Below are positions 28,019 to 36,667 of a DNA stretch of 36,667 bases, piece by piece. Source of the DNA: Muribacter muris (GTDB taxonomy: Bacteria > Pseudomonadota > Gammaproteobacteria > Enterobacterales > Pasteurellaceae); contig NZ_JWIZ01000031.1 in the NCBI RefSeq assembly GCF_001038205.1, positions 1-36,667 on the forward strand. Reading direction: 5' to 3'. How positions within the stretch are numbered: position 1 is the first letter of the stretch; each line of letters opens with the position of its first letter. Made by a program: the position numbers and the translations under genes. The notes beneath the pieces are model-generated. The model searched no databases. It was not told where the DNA came from and worked only from the letters and a program-made list of their open reading frames with translations.

Positions 28019-29272
28019 ATGTTTAGCCGCCTTGATGCAAAAATCTCGCTGTTTTCGACCGCTTGTATCAGTCTGTTTTTTCTGCTGATCCTGCATTTTA
28101 AATGGAGTTATAACGTCCTGCCGATGCTACTCAGTCTGATTGGGATCGCTGTTATTGTGCAAGGGGTTAAGCAAACACCGTGGCGGTTGGAAAGGCGTGA
28201 TAAAGGGCTGATTATCGCCTTTATCGGCTACTTTTTGTTGTTTGTCCTCTCTTTGCTCATTCATCAGGGTAAAGCCAAAGAGTTGGATTTGCCGAGCCGA
28301 ATGTTACTCGTGCTGCCGTTATTGGCGGTCTGCTACCGATTTAAACCTAATCCGCTTTGGATTTTGTATGCTATCGTGCTGGCAACATTGAGTGCCGGCG
28401 TGGTGGCGGTAGTACAATTTTTCGGGTTGGGAATGCCGCATATTTTTCCGGTACATATGTATATTCAGTCGGGCGGTATCATAATGAGCTTGGCGATGTT
28501 TAGTCTGACCGCCGCATTTTTCTTCAAGCAACGCCGAATGCACTTTTGGTTATGGTTGAGTATTCTTGCTTGCGGTTTGGGTATTTTGGCTGCCGTGCTT
28601 AATCAATCGCGGGGACCTTGGGTGGTCGCCCCTTTTATTTTAGCCGTGATTTTGTGGTTTAACCGTAAACTGTTATCGAAATGGTTGATTGCATTGTTAC
28701 TACTGATTGCATTAGTGGCAGGCGGTTTCGGCGGGCATTTGATCGAGCAGCGTTGGCAGCAGGCGAGAAACGATATTACCCAATATATTGAGCAAAATAA
28801 CGGTTCAAGCTCGTTGGGTGCACGCTTCGATATGTGGAAAAGTGCATTGTTGGGTATTCAAGAAAAACCGATTTTCGGCTGGGGGCTGCAAGGTGTGAAA
28901 ACAATGCGTCAGCAACACGCAGAACAAAAACAAATTTCAAAAGTTGCCGGGGAATTTGGCCACGCCCATAACCAATATTTGCACGATGCCTCTGCACGAG
29001 GTTTGCTCGGTTTAGCGGCTCTCTTGGCGATTTTCCTCGTGCCGTTACGGCTGTTCTGGCTAGGAATGAAGCGTTCAGCACCTCAATCGCTTGCCCGTTT
29101 ATGGGGTGTATTAGGTATGGTGCATATTCTGGCAATAATGGGCTATTGTTTAAGCCAAAGTTTTCTGTCGCACAATTCCGGAGTGATGTTTTACGGCTTT
29201 GTGGTTGTGCTGTTGCTTGGTTTGCAAAAAAATGCGTCAATCCGACCGCTTGACGATGAGAAAATCGAATGA
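28019..29272 (+). CDS. waaL: O-antigen ligase (WaaL) family membrane protein
   Basis: A 417-residue inner-membrane protein with about 11-12 membrane segments and a large periplasmic loop. The family's two key sites are visible: NQSRGPW (about 198-204), carrying the conserved Arg, and GHAHNQYLHDA after the big loop, carrying the His thought to act in ligation. It belongs to the Wzy/WaaL superfamily. In this family many strains lack O-antigen, so it may join another glycan to the core; the substrate is an inference. Its last bases overlap the waaA start by 4 (ATGA), consistent with a core-lipopolysaccharide operon. Uptake signals lie near both its ends. Confidence 0.85.
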   Translation: MFSRLDAKISLFSTACISLFFLLILHFKWSYNVLPMLLSLIGIAVIVQGVKQTPWRLERRDKGLIIAFIGYFLLFVLSLLIHQGKAKELDLPSRMLLVLPLLAVCYRFKPNPLWILYAIVLATLSAGVVAVVQFFGLGMPHIFPVHMYIQSGGIIMSLAMFSLTAAFFFKQRRMHFWLWLSILACGLGILAAVLNQSRGPWVVAPFILAVILWFNRKLLSKWLIALLLLIALVAGGFGGHLIEQRWQQARNDITQYIEQNNGSSSLGARFDMWKSALLGIQEKPIFGWGLQGVKTMRQQHAEQKQISKVAGEFGHAHNQYLHDASARGLLGLAALLAIFLVPLRLFWLGMKRSAPQSLARLWGVLGMVHILAIMGYCLSQSFLSHNSGVMFYGFVVVLLLGLQKNASIRPLDDEKIE

Positions 29273-30585
29273 TCCGCCTGCTTTATACCCTGCTTAGCTA
29301 TCTGGTGCAGCCGATCATTTTGCTGTTAATGTGGAAACGAGGCGGCAAGCTGCCGGCGTACCGCCGTCGTTTACAAGAGCGTTACGGCTGCTATCAAGGT
29401 ATGCAAAAGCCGAAAGCGAACGGTATAGTGATCCACGCTGCGTCCGTGGGGGAGGTGATTGCCGCCACCCCGTTGGTTAAAGCAATTCAAACCGCCTACC
29501 CGACCTTGCCGATTACGATGACAACGGTTACCCCGACAGGTTCGGCACGGGTGGAGGCGGCGTTCGGTAAGACGGTTTCGCATTTTTATCTGCCCTATGA
29601 TCTGCCTGATGCGATCAAGCGTTTTTTAGGTTTTGTCGAGCCGACACTCTTTATTGTGATTGAAACGGAGCTGTGGCCGAATTTAATCCACCAAATGCAC
29701 CTGCACCGTATTCCTTTTGTGATTGCCAATGCCCGCTTGTCGCCACGCTCGGCACGCCGTTACGGTTGGGTACATTCAACGATTAAGGCAATGCTGGGTG
29801 AAATCCGCTTGATTTTGGCGCAGGATAAAGTCAGTGCTGATCGCTATCTTGAACTGGGTTTTCCGCCCGAACGGCTCGTCAATACGGGTAATCTGAAATT
29901 TGACCTTGAAATCAGCGATCATTTACGCCAAAAAGTGTCTAATACTGCTGAAATGCTAGGGCTGACCAAGCGTGCGGTATGGATCGCCGGCAGCACTCAC
30001 GAGGGCGAAGAGAAGATGATTTTGGACGCCCATCAGCAACTGCTGCAACGCTATCCCGATTTGGTGCTGATCCTTGTGCCGCGCCACCCGGAACGCTTTG
30101 AACAAGTGGAAGCCTTAATCAAAAAAACAGGCATTCGCTATGTAAAACGTTCACGTCATTACCCTTTAATGGCAGATACCCACGTTTTATTGGGGGATAC
30201 AATGGGCGAAATGATGTTACTCTACGGTCTAGCGCAAATTGCGTTTGTCGGCGGCAGTTTAGTGAAGCACGGTGGGCATAACCCCCTTGAACCGATCGCC
30301 TTTGAGCTGCCGGTGATTTCGGGAGTACATACCTTTAATTTTCCGGAAGTGTTCACCAAATTACGCAATGTGAACGGTTTTATTGAAATTGAAAGCCGTG
30401 TTGATGCGTTAGTCCAAGCGGTGAGCGATTTGCTGGATTGTCCGCAAAAAGGGCAAAAAATCAGTCGGGCGGGGTTTGAAGTGCTGAAAGAAAATCAAGG
30501 CTCGCTCAAACGCCATTTAACCCTATTAGCTCCCTATATTGAGAAAGAAAATGCAGAAAAAAGTGATTTACGCCGGCACATTTGA
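29269..30585 (+). CDS. waaA: 3-deoxy-D-manno-octulosonic acid (Kdo) transferase
   Basis: GT30 glycosyltransferase that adds Kdo to lipid IVA at the inner membrane; 438 residues. The N-terminal membrane anchor (about 4-22) is followed by RRRLQERYG and [14 protein letters not shown], which holds the catalytic Glu of the family. [10 protein letters not shown], the linker [18 protein letters not shown] and [15 protein letters not shown] (nucleotide-sugar site) follow in order. In Haemophilus influenzae the enzyme adds a single Kdo; the number transferred here cannot be judged. The 3' end overlaps coaD by 35 bases. Confidence 0.96.
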   Translation: MIRLLYTLLSYLVQPIILLLMWKRGGKLPAYRRRLQERYGCYQGMQKPKANGIVIHAASVGEVIAATPLVKAIQTAYPTLPITMTTVTPTGSARVEAAFGKTVSHFYLPYDLPDAIKRFLGFVEPTLFIVIETELWPNLIHQMHLHRIPFVIANARLSPRSARRYGWVHSTIKAMLGEIRLILAQDKVSADRYLELGFPPERLVNTGNLKFDLEISDHLRQKVSNTAEMLGLTKRAVWIAGSTHEGEEKMILDAHQQLLQRYPDLVLILVPRHPERFEQVEALIKKTGIRYVKRSRHYPLMADTHVLLGDTMGEMMLLYGLAQIAFVGGSLVKHGGHNPLEPIAFELPVISGVHTFNFPEVFTKLRNVNGFIEIESRVDALVQAVSDLLDCPQKGQKISRAGFEVLKENQGSLKRHLTLLAPYIEKENAEKSDLRRHI

Positions 30586-31051
30586 CCCGATTACCCACGG
30601 GCATTTAGACATTATTCAGCGTGCCGCAGCGTTATTTGACCGGCTCATTGTCGCCGTTGCCCATAATCCGAGTAAAAATCCGCTGTTTAGCTTATCGCAG
30701 CGGGTGGAATTGGTGCAAAAAAGCACGGCGCATTTAGCCAATGTGGAAGTGCGGGGCTTTAGCGGCTTATTGGCGGATTTTGCCCGCGAGCTAGGGGCGG
30801 TCAGCTTAATTCGAGGGATTAGGGGCAGCGATGACATTGACTATGAAATCCAACTGGCGCAGCTTAATCATAAACTGTCCGGTTCGCTTGAAACCCTATT
30901 TTTCCCGCCGTCAGTGCAGTGGCGTTATCTCTCCTCGACAATGGTGAGGGAAATTTACCGCCATCACGGCGACATCACGCCTTTTGTGCCGGACGCAGTG
31001 TGCGAGTCGATCACGCGGTCGGTTAGTCAAAATAATGTGCAAAATGGATAA
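30551..31051 (+). CDS. coaD: Phosphopantetheine adenylyltransferase
   Basis: Penultimate step of coenzyme A synthesis: transfers AMP to 4'-phosphopantetheine. The 166-residue protein has [15 protein letters not shown] near its start (T/HxGH nucleotidyltransferase motif), [12 protein letters not shown] and the C-terminal STMVREI motif. The ATG at 30551 gives the conserved [13 protein letters not shown] start; an earlier TTG (30539) lies further inside waaA. The gene overlaps the waaA end by 35 bases, the same pairing as the old kdtA-kdtB naming. orn follows closely. Confidence 0.96.
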   Translation: MQKKVIYAGTFDPITHGHLDIIQRAAALFDRLIVAVAHNPSKNPLFSLSQRVELVQKSTAHLANVEVRGFSGLLADFARELGAVSLIRGIRGSDDIDYEIQLAQLNHKLSGSLETLFFPPSVQWRYLSSTMVREIYRHHGDITPFVPDAVCESITRSVSQNNVQNG

Positions 31052-31055
31052 AAAG

Positions 31056-31604
31056 ATGAAAAAAGATAGCCAAAACCTGATTTGGATCGACCTTGAAATG
31101 ACGGGGCTAGATCCGGAAAAAGAACGCATTATTGAAATTGCGACAATTGTTACCGATAAAGATCTCACTATTTTAGCCGAAGGGCCGGTACTTGCCGTGC
31201 ATCAGCCTGACACACTATTGGCAAAAATGAGCGAATGGTGTGTGAAAACCCACACGGAAAACGGCTTGGTCGAGCGGGTTAAGCAGAGCAAATTGAACGA
31301 ACGGGCGGCAGAATTACAAACCCTTGATTTTCTTAAACAATGGGTGCCGAAAGGCGCTTCACCGATTTGCGGTAACAGCGTGGCGCAAGATAAACGCTTT
31401 TTATACCGCTATATGCCCGAATTGGCGGACTATTTTCACTATCGCCATTTGGACGTCAGCACCCTGAAAGAGCTGGCAAGCCGTTGGAAACCGGCAATGC
31501 TCGAACAATTCAGCAAGAAAAACAGCCATTTGGCATTAGACGATATTAAAGAGTCGATCGAAGAATTAAAATTCTATCGCACCCATTTTATCAATTTGGA
31601 TTAA
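31056..31604 (+). CDS. orn: Oligoribonuclease
   Basis: 3'-5' exonuclease that degrades 2-5-nt RNAs, including pGpG, to mononucleotides. It has 182 residues from the ATG at 31056. DEDDh residues are all in place: Asp12 and Glu14 in [10 protein letters not shown], Asp in DVSTLKELA, and His/Asp in [17 protein letters not shown] is the family's middle motif. An ATG at 31044, overlapping coaD, is an alternative giving 186 residues; 31056 is preferred for length and a GGA about 7 bp upstream. The frame is open back to 30984 within coaD, which is not plausible. Confidence 0.95.
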   Translation: MKKDSQNLIWIDLEMTGLDPEKERIIEIATIVTDKDLTILAEGPVLAVHQPDTLLAKMSEWCVKTHTENGLVERVKQSKLNERAAELQTLDFLKQWVPKGASPICGNSVAQDKRFLYRYMPELADYFHYRHLDVSTLKELASRWKPAMLEQFSKKNSHLALDDIKESIEELKFYRTHFINLD

Positions 31605-31606
31605 TA

Positions 31607-32086
31607 ATGCAGCCGACTTTTTATTTTGCCGATGAAACGGAAATGTTGCAGTTTGGGCAGAACTTTGCCCGCTATTTGCAATCCTATTTAGCGGGCGATG
31701 CAAACGCCGCTTTTGTGATTTATCTTAACGGTGAACTCGGGGCGGGCAAAACCACCTTTACCCGCAGTATTGTCAAGGCATTTGGGCATCAGGGGAATGT
31801 CAAAAGCCCGACCTATACCTTGGTTGAGGAGTACGCCCTGCCGCCGTTTCACCTCTATCACTTTGATTTATATCGGCTTGCCGATCCGGAAGAACTGGAG
31901 TTTATGGGAATTCGGGACTATTTTCGCCCGCAAACTCTCTGTTTATTGGAATGGGCGAGCCGCGGGGAAGGGGTAATTCCCGCTGCCGATTTGGTGATTC
32001 AAATTGATTACGCCGAGCAAGGACGCAAATTGCATCTTTACCCGCAAAGTGAAGCAGCTCGCCAACTTTTACAAAAAATGTCATAA
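31607..32086 (+). CDS. tsaE: TsaE, tRNA threonylcarbamoyladenosine synthesis ATPase
   Basis: ATPase that works with TsaB and TsaD to make t6A at position 37 of ANN-decoding tRNAs. It has 159 residues with Walker A GELGAGKTT (42-50), followed by KSPTYTLVEEY (switch region) and FHLYHFDLYRL, then LLEWASRGEGVIP. The start codon lies 2 bp after the orn stop. The order tsaE-amiB is the one known from enterobacteria. The other tsa genes are not here. Confidence 0.95.
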   Translation: MQPTFYFADETEMLQFGQNFARYLQSYLAGDANAAFVIYLNGELGAGKTTFTRSIVKAFGHQGNVKSPTYTLVEEYALPPFHLYHFDLYRLADPEELEFMGIRDYFRPQTLCLLEWASRGEGVIPAADLVIQIDYAEQGRKLHLYPQSEAARQLLQKMS

Positions 32087-32109
32087 ATCAGACCGCTTGA
32101 TGATTTGAA

Positions 32110-33267
32110 ATGAAAAATAAATGCTTAACTTATCTACAAACCGCCGTCATCGGCTTATGCTTAAGTGTATCGGTTGCGGCACGCACCGTGGTGGCAATTG
32201 ACGCCGGACACGGCGGCAAAGATCCGGGCGCAATCGGCAAAACACTCGGCGTAAAAGAGAAAGATGTTACGTTGGCAATCGCCCGTGAATTAAAAGGAAT
32301 GCTGGATGCCGATCCGAATTTTAAAGCCGTGATGACCCGTAATCGGGACTATTTTATCCCTTTACCGAACCGAACGGAGATCGCCCGCAAAAATCGGGCG
32401 AATTTTCTCATCTCCATTCACGCCGATTCATCGCCGAGTTCCGAAAATTTAAAAGGGGCATCTGTGTGGGTATTATCCAACCGCCGTGCAAACGATGAAT
32501 TGGGGAAATGGTTGGAAGATCACGAAAAACAATCGGAACTACTCGGCGGGGCAGGCTCGGTGCTGGCGCATACCAACGAACGTTATCTCAACCAAACCGT
32601 GCTGGATTTACAATTTTCCCACGCACAGCGTTCCGGCTATGAACTCGGTAAAGCTGTGCTGGGCAAGTTGAGCAATATTACACCGTTGGTGAAAAGCTCG
32701 CCACAGCACGCCAGTTTGAGTGTATTGCGTTCGCCGGATATTCCGTCTATTTTGGTGGAAACGGGCTTTCTATCCAATGCGGTGGAAGAACAAAAATTGG
32801 CGACCGCCGCTTACCGCCGCCAGATTGCAAGGGCGATTTATAACGGCTTAGTCGCTTACCGCAATGCTCACCCTGCGTTGAGCCGCAAGGTTGCCTATAA
32901 AGCGGCGAAAAACGGACCGCAAGCGGACAGCGTCAAAAACGTGCTGGCAGATATGGCGAAAAATGCGCCTAAAACGGACAAAAAAGAGTCATCGGTGGCA
33001 AAAGGCAAAGAAAAAAGCGAGCCAAAAGAGAGCAAGCAGAAACAAACACCGATGACACAGGGGAAATCGGCAAAAGCCACAGCGGATAATCCGAAAGCGG
33101 ATAACGCAAAAAGTGTCGATCCGAACGCAGCTTTCCACATAGTAAAGCAGGACGAAACCCTCTATTCGATTGCCAGAATGTACAAAACCAGCCCTGAAAA
33201 ACTCAGCAAGCTCAACAATATCAAAGATAACAAAATTGTCGTGGGGAAAAAACTGAAGTTAAAATAA
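32110..33267 (+). CDS. amiB: N-acetylmuramoyl-L-alanine amidase with LysM domain, lacking an AMIN domain
   Basis: Periplasmic zinc amidase that cleaves stem peptides from glycan during cell separation. It has 385 residues. A signal peptide (1 to about 24) leads directly into the Amidase_3 domain (26-235): zinc ligands His34 (DAGHGG), Glu50 and His104 (ISIHADS), and catalytic Glu217 (LVETGFLSN). A Lys/Ala/Asp-rich linker (about 250-335) follows, then one LysM domain (about 341-385) that should bind murein. Escherichia coli AmiB (445 residues) has an N-terminal AMIN domain and no LysM; here the targeting modules are exchanged. The insertion loop [17 protein letters not shown], which covers the active site in regulated amidases, is present. 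A terminator follows. Confidence 0.93.
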   Translation: MKNKCLTYLQTAVIGLCLSVSVAARTVVAIDAGHGGKDPGAIGKTLGVKEKDVTLAIARELKGMLDADPNFKAVMTRNRDYFIPLPNRTEIARKNRANFLISIHADSSPSSENLKGASVWVLSNRRANDELGKWLEDHEKQSELLGGAGSVLAHTNERYLNQTVLDLQFSHAQRSGYELGKAVLGKLSNITPLVKSSPQHASLSVLRSPDIPSILVETGFLSNAVEEQKLATAAYRRQIARAIYNGLVAYRNAHPALSRKVAYKAAKNGPQADSVKNVLADMAKNAPKTDKKESSVAKGKEKSEPKESKQKQTPMTQGKSAKATADNPKADNAKSVDPNAAFHIVKQDETLYSIARMYKTSPEKLSKLNNIKDNKIVVGKKLKLK

Positions 33268-33274
33268 CCTCGTT

Positions 33275-33304
33275 CGCACCCTTGCGTGGCAAGCGGTGCG
33301 TTTT
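33275..33304 (+). terminator. Intrinsic terminator of amiB containing an uptake signal
   Basis: CGCACCCTTGC pairs with GCAAGCGGTGCG as an 11-bp stem with one bulged C and a GTG loop, followed by TTTT. The 3' arm includes CAAGCGGT. Confidence 0.7.
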
Positions 33305-33338
33305 CGTCCATTTTTTGCAAATCACTAAAGGAACAACA

Positions 33339-35372
33339 ATGACAAATCCACTTCTCAATGCAACGTGTTTACCCCGTTTTTCACAAATCAAGCCTGAACA
33401 TATTGAACCTGCCGTGCGTGAATTATTGCAACAATGTCGCCAAACCATTGAACAAGTGGCGCAAATTGCCGAACCGACCTGGGAAAATTTTTATCTGCCA
33501 CAAGCAATGGCGGGTGATCGGCTCTCTCGGGCGTGGTCGCCAGTCGGACATTTAAATGCGGTGAAAAACAGCCCTGAATTGCGTGAAGCCTACCAAGCCT
33601 GCTTGCCGTTATTGTCTGAATACAGCACTTGGGCGGGGCAACATCAGGGCTTATACCAAGGCTACCTTAAGCTGAAAAACAGTCCGGCATTTGAACATTA
33701 CTCGATTGCCCAGAAAAAAGCGGTTGAAAACAGCCTGCGGGATTTTGAATTATCGGGCATTTCGTTGTCGCCGGAAAAACAGCAGCGTTACGGTGAGATC
33801 TCAATGCGTTTGTCTGAACTGAGTGCGCAATTTAGTAATAACGTGCTAGATGCGACAATGGGCTGGGAAATCGTAATCGATAACGAAGCCGATCTTGCCG
33901 GCTTGTCGGAATCGGCGTTGGAAGCCGCTAAATTATCCGCGCAAAGCAAAGACAAAAACGGCTACCGTTTTACCCTTGAATTTCCAAGCTATTTGCCGGT
34001 GATGACCTATTGCGAAAACCGCTCGCTCCGAGAAAAAATGTACCAAGCGTTTAATACAAGGGCTTCCGATCAAGGTGAAAACGCCGGTAAATGGGACAAC
34101 TCGGCAATTATGGCGGAAACCTTAGCGCTGCGGTTAGAGCTGGCGCAATTACTCGGTTTTGAAACCTATGCGGACTATTCCCTTGCGACAAAAATGGCGG
34201 AAAGCCCAAAACAAGTGATTGATTTCTTAGAAGATTTAGCCAACCGTTCTAAAGCACAAGGGGAAAAAGAGCTGGCGGCGTTGCGTGAATTTGCCGAAAA
34301 AAACTATGGCGTCAGTGAATTAGCACCTTGGGATATTGCGTTTTATAGCGAAAAGCAAAAACAGGCACTCTATGCGATCAACGATGAGGAACTTCGCCCC
34401 TATTTTCCGGAAGATCGGGTACTTTCGGGCTTATTTGAGTTGATTAAGCGAATTTTCGGAATGCGGGTGGTTGAACAAAGCGAATTCGACAGCTACCACG
34501 ATGATGTGCGTTTTTTCACTATTTTTGATGAAACCGACCGCTTGCGCGGCTCGTTCTACCTTGATTTATACGCCCGTGAACATAAGCGTGGCGGGGCGTG
34601 GATGGACGACTGTATCAACCAAAAACGCTTGGCGGACGGCACATTACAAAAACCGGTTGCCTATTTAACCTGTAATTTCAACAAGCCGCTCGGCGATAAA
34701 CCGGCACTGTTTACCCACGATGAAGTTACGACTTTGTTCCACGAATTTGGACACGGCATTCACCATATGCTGACCGAAATTGAGGTCGGCGATGTGGCGG
34801 GCATTAATGGTGTGCCGTGGGACGCAGTGGAATTACCGAGCCAATTCCTTGAAAATTGGTGCTGGGAAGAAGAGGCGCTTGCCTTTATTTCCGGTCATTA
34901 TGAGACGGGCGAACCGTTGCCGAAAGCGAAATTAACACAATTATTGAAAGCGAAAAACTATCAAGCGGCGATGTTTGTATTACGCCAATTAGAGTTTGGG
35001 CTGTTTGATCTCCGTTTACATTTGGCAGCCCCAAAAGCGAATATCGTATTGGATACGCTCCAAGCGGTTAAATCACAGGTTGCCCTGATTAAAACGCCGG
35101 ATTGGGTACGCACGCCCCATAGCTTTAGCCATATTTTTGCTGGCGGTTATGCGGCGGGCTATTATAGCTATTTGTGGGCGGAAGTTTTGTCGGCAGATGC
35201 CTACGCCCGCTTTGAAGAAGAGGGCATTTTCAGTCGTACGGTCGGACAAGCGTTTCTTGATCATATTCTCACCCGTGGCGGTTCGGAAGAGCCAATGGTG
35301 CTGTTTGAACGTTTCCGTGGGCGGAAGCCGACCCTTGATGCGCTGTTAAGGCACAAAGGCATTGCCAATTAG
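33339..35372 (+). CDS. prlC: Oligopeptidase A
   Basis: Cytoplasmic M3 family zinc metallopeptidase that degrades peptides and cleaved signal peptides. It has 677 residues (Escherichia coli: 680) from the ATG at 33339, 6 bp after AAAGGA. The zinc motif HEFGH is at 468-472, with the third ligand in the ELPSQFLENW region. The start NPLL, the middle FYLDLYAREHKRGGAWMDD and the end PMVLFERFRGRKP are typical. The frame is open 19 codons upstream, but that part overlaps the amiB terminator. It has its own terminator with a TTCG loop. Confidence 0.96.
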   Translation: MTNPLLNATCLPRFSQIKPEHIEPAVRELLQQCRQTIEQVAQIAEPTWENFYLPQAMAGDRLSRAWSPVGHLNAVKNSPELREAYQACLPLLSEYSTWAGQHQGLYQGYLKLKNSPAFEHYSIAQKKAVENSLRDFELSGISLSPEKQQRYGEISMRLSELSAQFSNNVLDATMGWEIVIDNEADLAGLSESALEAAKLSAQSKDKNGYRFTLEFPSYLPVMTYCENRSLREKMYQAFNTRASDQGENAGKWDNSAIMAETLALRLELAQLLGFETYADYSLATKMAESPKQVIDFLEDLANRSKAQGEKELAALREFAEKNYGVSELAPWDIAFYSEKQKQALYAINDEELRPYFPEDRVLSGLFELIKRIFGMRVVEQSEFDSYHDDVRFFTIFDETDRLRGSFYLDLYAREHKRGGAWMDDCINQKRLADGTLQKPVAYLTCNFNKPLGDKPALFTHDEVTTLFHEFGHGIHHMLTEIEVGDVAGINGVPWDAVELPSQFLENWCWEEEALAFISGHYETGEPLPKAKLTQLLKAKNYQAAMFVLRQLEFGLFDLRLHLAAPKANIVLDTLQAVKSQVALIKTPDWVRTPHSFSHIFAGGYAAGYYSYLWAEVLSADAYARFEEEGIFSRTVGQAFLDHILTRGGSEEPMVLFERFRGRKPTLDALLRHKGIAN

Positions 35373-35376
35373 CTTG

Positions 35377-35411
35377 AAAACGGGGGCTTCGGCTCTCGTT
35401 TTGCTTTTCTT
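35377..35411 (+). terminator. Intrinsic terminator of prlC with TTCG tetraloop
   Basis: AAAACGGGGGC and GCTCTCGTTTT form an 11-bp stem (two G-T pairs) capped by TTCG, followed by GCTTTTCTTTT. Confidence 0.75.
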
Positions 35412-35464
35412 TTCCTGCCTAAATCGTTAGAATTTGGTACATTGATTATGATTGAGGAAGTGTG

Positions 35465-36622
35465 ATGTCATTGGATCTTACCGATATTCGCCAACGGATT
35501 ACCCAGTTGGATCGCCATTTATTGAAACTGTTATCCGAGCGTCATCGTTTGGCGTTTGATGTGGTGCGCAGCAAGGAAATCAGCCAAAAACCGCTGCGTG
35601 ATGTGGCACGTGAAAAGCAACTGTTGCAAGAATTGGTGAATTTTGCCGAGGCGGAAAACTATCAGCTTGATCCCGACTATATCACGCAAATATTTCAACG
35701 TATTATCGAAGACTCGGTATTAACCCAGCAGAATTATTTGCAAAATAAACTCAACCAAATGAAAGAGCAATGCGTCAGTGTCGCCTTTTTGGGAATGCGT
35801 GGCTCTTACTCCCACCTTGCCGCCCGCCAATTTGTGAAACAGTATCCGCAATCGGTTACGGAATTAAGCTGTGTTTCCTTTGACGATGTGTTTGACAAAG
35901 TCAAAAACGGTGAAGCGGATTACGGCGTGTTACCGTTGGAAAATACTACGTCCGGTTCGATCAATGAAGTGTACGATCTGCTACAACACACGGAGCTCTC
36001 TCTGGTTGGTGAGTTGGCATACCCGATTAAACATTGCGTGCTGGGGGTGGAAAATGTCGCTTTGACGGAGATTGACACGATCTACACCCACCCGCAGCCC
36101 GCTTCCCAATGCAGCCAATTTATTCACGGTTTAGATAAAGTGCATATCCGCTATTGTGAAAGCAGTTCCCACGCAATGCAGATGGTTGCCCGCCTCAATA
36201 AACCGAATTGTGTCGCTTTAGGCAATCAAGACGGCGGGCAGTTATACGGATTAAGCGTTTTAGCGAGCGATATTGCCAACCAAGAAAACAACATTACCCG
36301 TTTTATTGTGGTGGCTAAGCAGCAAGTAAAGGTATCGCCGCAGGTGCAGACGAAAACGTTGCTGTTAATGACCACCACTCAACAAGCCGGTGCATTAGTT
36401 GATGCGTTAATGGTGTTTAAAACCCACGGTATCCGAATGGTGAAATTGGAATCCCGCCCGATTTACGGCAAACCGTGGGAGGAAATGTTTTATGTCGAGC
36501 TGGAAGCGAATATCCACTGCGCCAATACACAGCAGGCATTAGCCGATCTTAAAGCGGTAACCAGTTATACCAAAGTGCTTGGTTGCTACCCAAGCGAGAT
36601 TATCGAACCGGTTAAATTATAA
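35465..36622 (+). CDS. pheA: Bifunctional chorismate mutase / prephenate dehydratase (P-protein)
   Basis: Makes prephenate from chorismate and then phenylpyruvate, committing flux to phenylalanine. The 385-residue protein has an AroQ chorismate mutase domain (about 1-90: [20 protein letters not shown], with [13 protein letters not shown]), a dehydratase domain (about 105-280: [38 protein letters not shown] with the essential Thr-Arg-Phe), and a C-terminal ACT domain with [17 protein letters not shown], the phenylalanine-binding feedback site. The ATG at 35465 lies 7 bp after GAGG; the GTG before it is less well spaced. I saw no Phe-rich leader peptide in the short upstream gap, so control is probably allosteric. 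Confidence 0.96.
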   Translation: MSLDLTDIRQRITQLDRHLLKLLSERHRLAFDVVRSKEISQKPLRDVAREKQLLQELVNFAEAENYQLDPDYITQIFQRIIEDSVLTQQNYLQNKLNQMKEQCVSVAFLGMRGSYSHLAARQFVKQYPQSVTELSCVSFDDVFDKVKNGEADYGVLPLENTTSGSINEVYDLLQHTELSLVGELAYPIKHCVLGVENVALTEIDTIYTHPQPASQCSQFIHGLDKVHIRYCESSSHAMQMVARLNKPNCVALGNQDGGQLYGLSVLASDIANQENNITRFIVVAKQQVKVSPQVQTKTLLLMTTTQQAGALVDALMVFKTHGIRMVKLESRPIYGKPWEEMFYVELEANIHCANTQQALADLKAVTSYTKVLGCYPSEIIEPVKL

Positions 36623-36629
36623 ACGGACG

Positions 36630-36655
36630 TGCCGACAGGGTGTCGGCATTTTTTT
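36630..36655 (+). terminator. Intrinsic terminator of pheA
   Basis: TGCCGACA and TGTCGGCA form a perfect 8-bp stem with a GGG loop, followed by seven T. Confidence 0.9.
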
Positions 36656-36667
36656 AGGGGCTGTACT

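Noticed and set aside
28776-29240. 154-residue reverse frame opposite waaL
   Set aside because: Antisense to the conserved end of waaL with shadow-like composition; no supporting signals.
30984-31055. Extended oligoribonuclease start within coaD
   Set aside because: The extra residues are coaD sequence in another frame and do not resemble any Orn N-terminus.

Overview
The window is chromosomal DNA of a member of the Pasteurellaceae. The clearest sign is the repeated 9-mer ACAAGCGGT (often followed by C), with reverse complement ACCGCTTGT. This is the Apl-type DNA uptake signal of the Actinobacillus pleuropneumoniae / Mannheimia / Bibersteinia / Glaesserella side of the family, not the AAGTGCGGT type of Haemophilus influenzae. 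The proteins fit a gamma-proteobacterium of this kind. Genus and species cannot be fixed from the sequence alone.

Layout. 1-6451: a SLC13/DASS anion transporter (reverse), then pgk-fbaA (glycolysis), a stand-alone sapF ATPase gene, convergent yeeZ, and a nitroreductase. 6452-8653: a 170-bp mobile repeat, a small lipoprotein, a TqsA-type AI-2E permease and cytochrome b562. 8715-13629: a reverse-strand block of fabB, purA, hflC and hflK. 13892-17112: an NCS2 purine permease, trxA, and trhP (U32 family tRNA hydroxylation protein). 17113-20451 is the only clearly accessory stretch: nested copies of the repeat, a Bcr/CflA efflux gene broken by one amber codon, and a small operon (NAD(P)-binding protein plus exported SnoaL-like protein) with a candidate LysR-type operator. 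20452-36622: pepA facing lptF-lptG, then dnaE-waaL-waaA-coaD-orn-tsaE-amiB, prlC and pheA.

How the genes work together. Several neighbours form envelope pathways: lptF/lptG export lipopolysaccharide, waaA adds Kdo to lipid A, waaL is an O-antigen-ligase-type enzyme, and amiB splits septal murein. hflK-hflC modulate FtsH. pgk and fbaA are adjacent glycolytic genes. dnaE, orn, tsaE and trhP serve replication, RNA turnover and tRNA modification. Most units are compact, with overlapping or abutting codons (lptF/lptG, hflK/hflC, waaL/waaA, waaA/coaD) and end in clear intrinsic terminators, at least one of them (after fbaA) built from a pair of uptake signals.

Novelty. The window is mostly ordinary housekeeping sequence, and I see no phage, CRISPR, toxin-antitoxin or defence system. 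The strongest unexplained signal is a family of ~170-bp non-coding elements with 13-bp imperfect terminal inverted repeats, 8-bp flanking duplications, and internal GTAG-headed hairpins in inverted pairs. Also worth a look are SapF with altered catalytic positions, the amber-interrupted efflux gene, and a long inverted repeat with uptake-signal ends between pepA and lptF.
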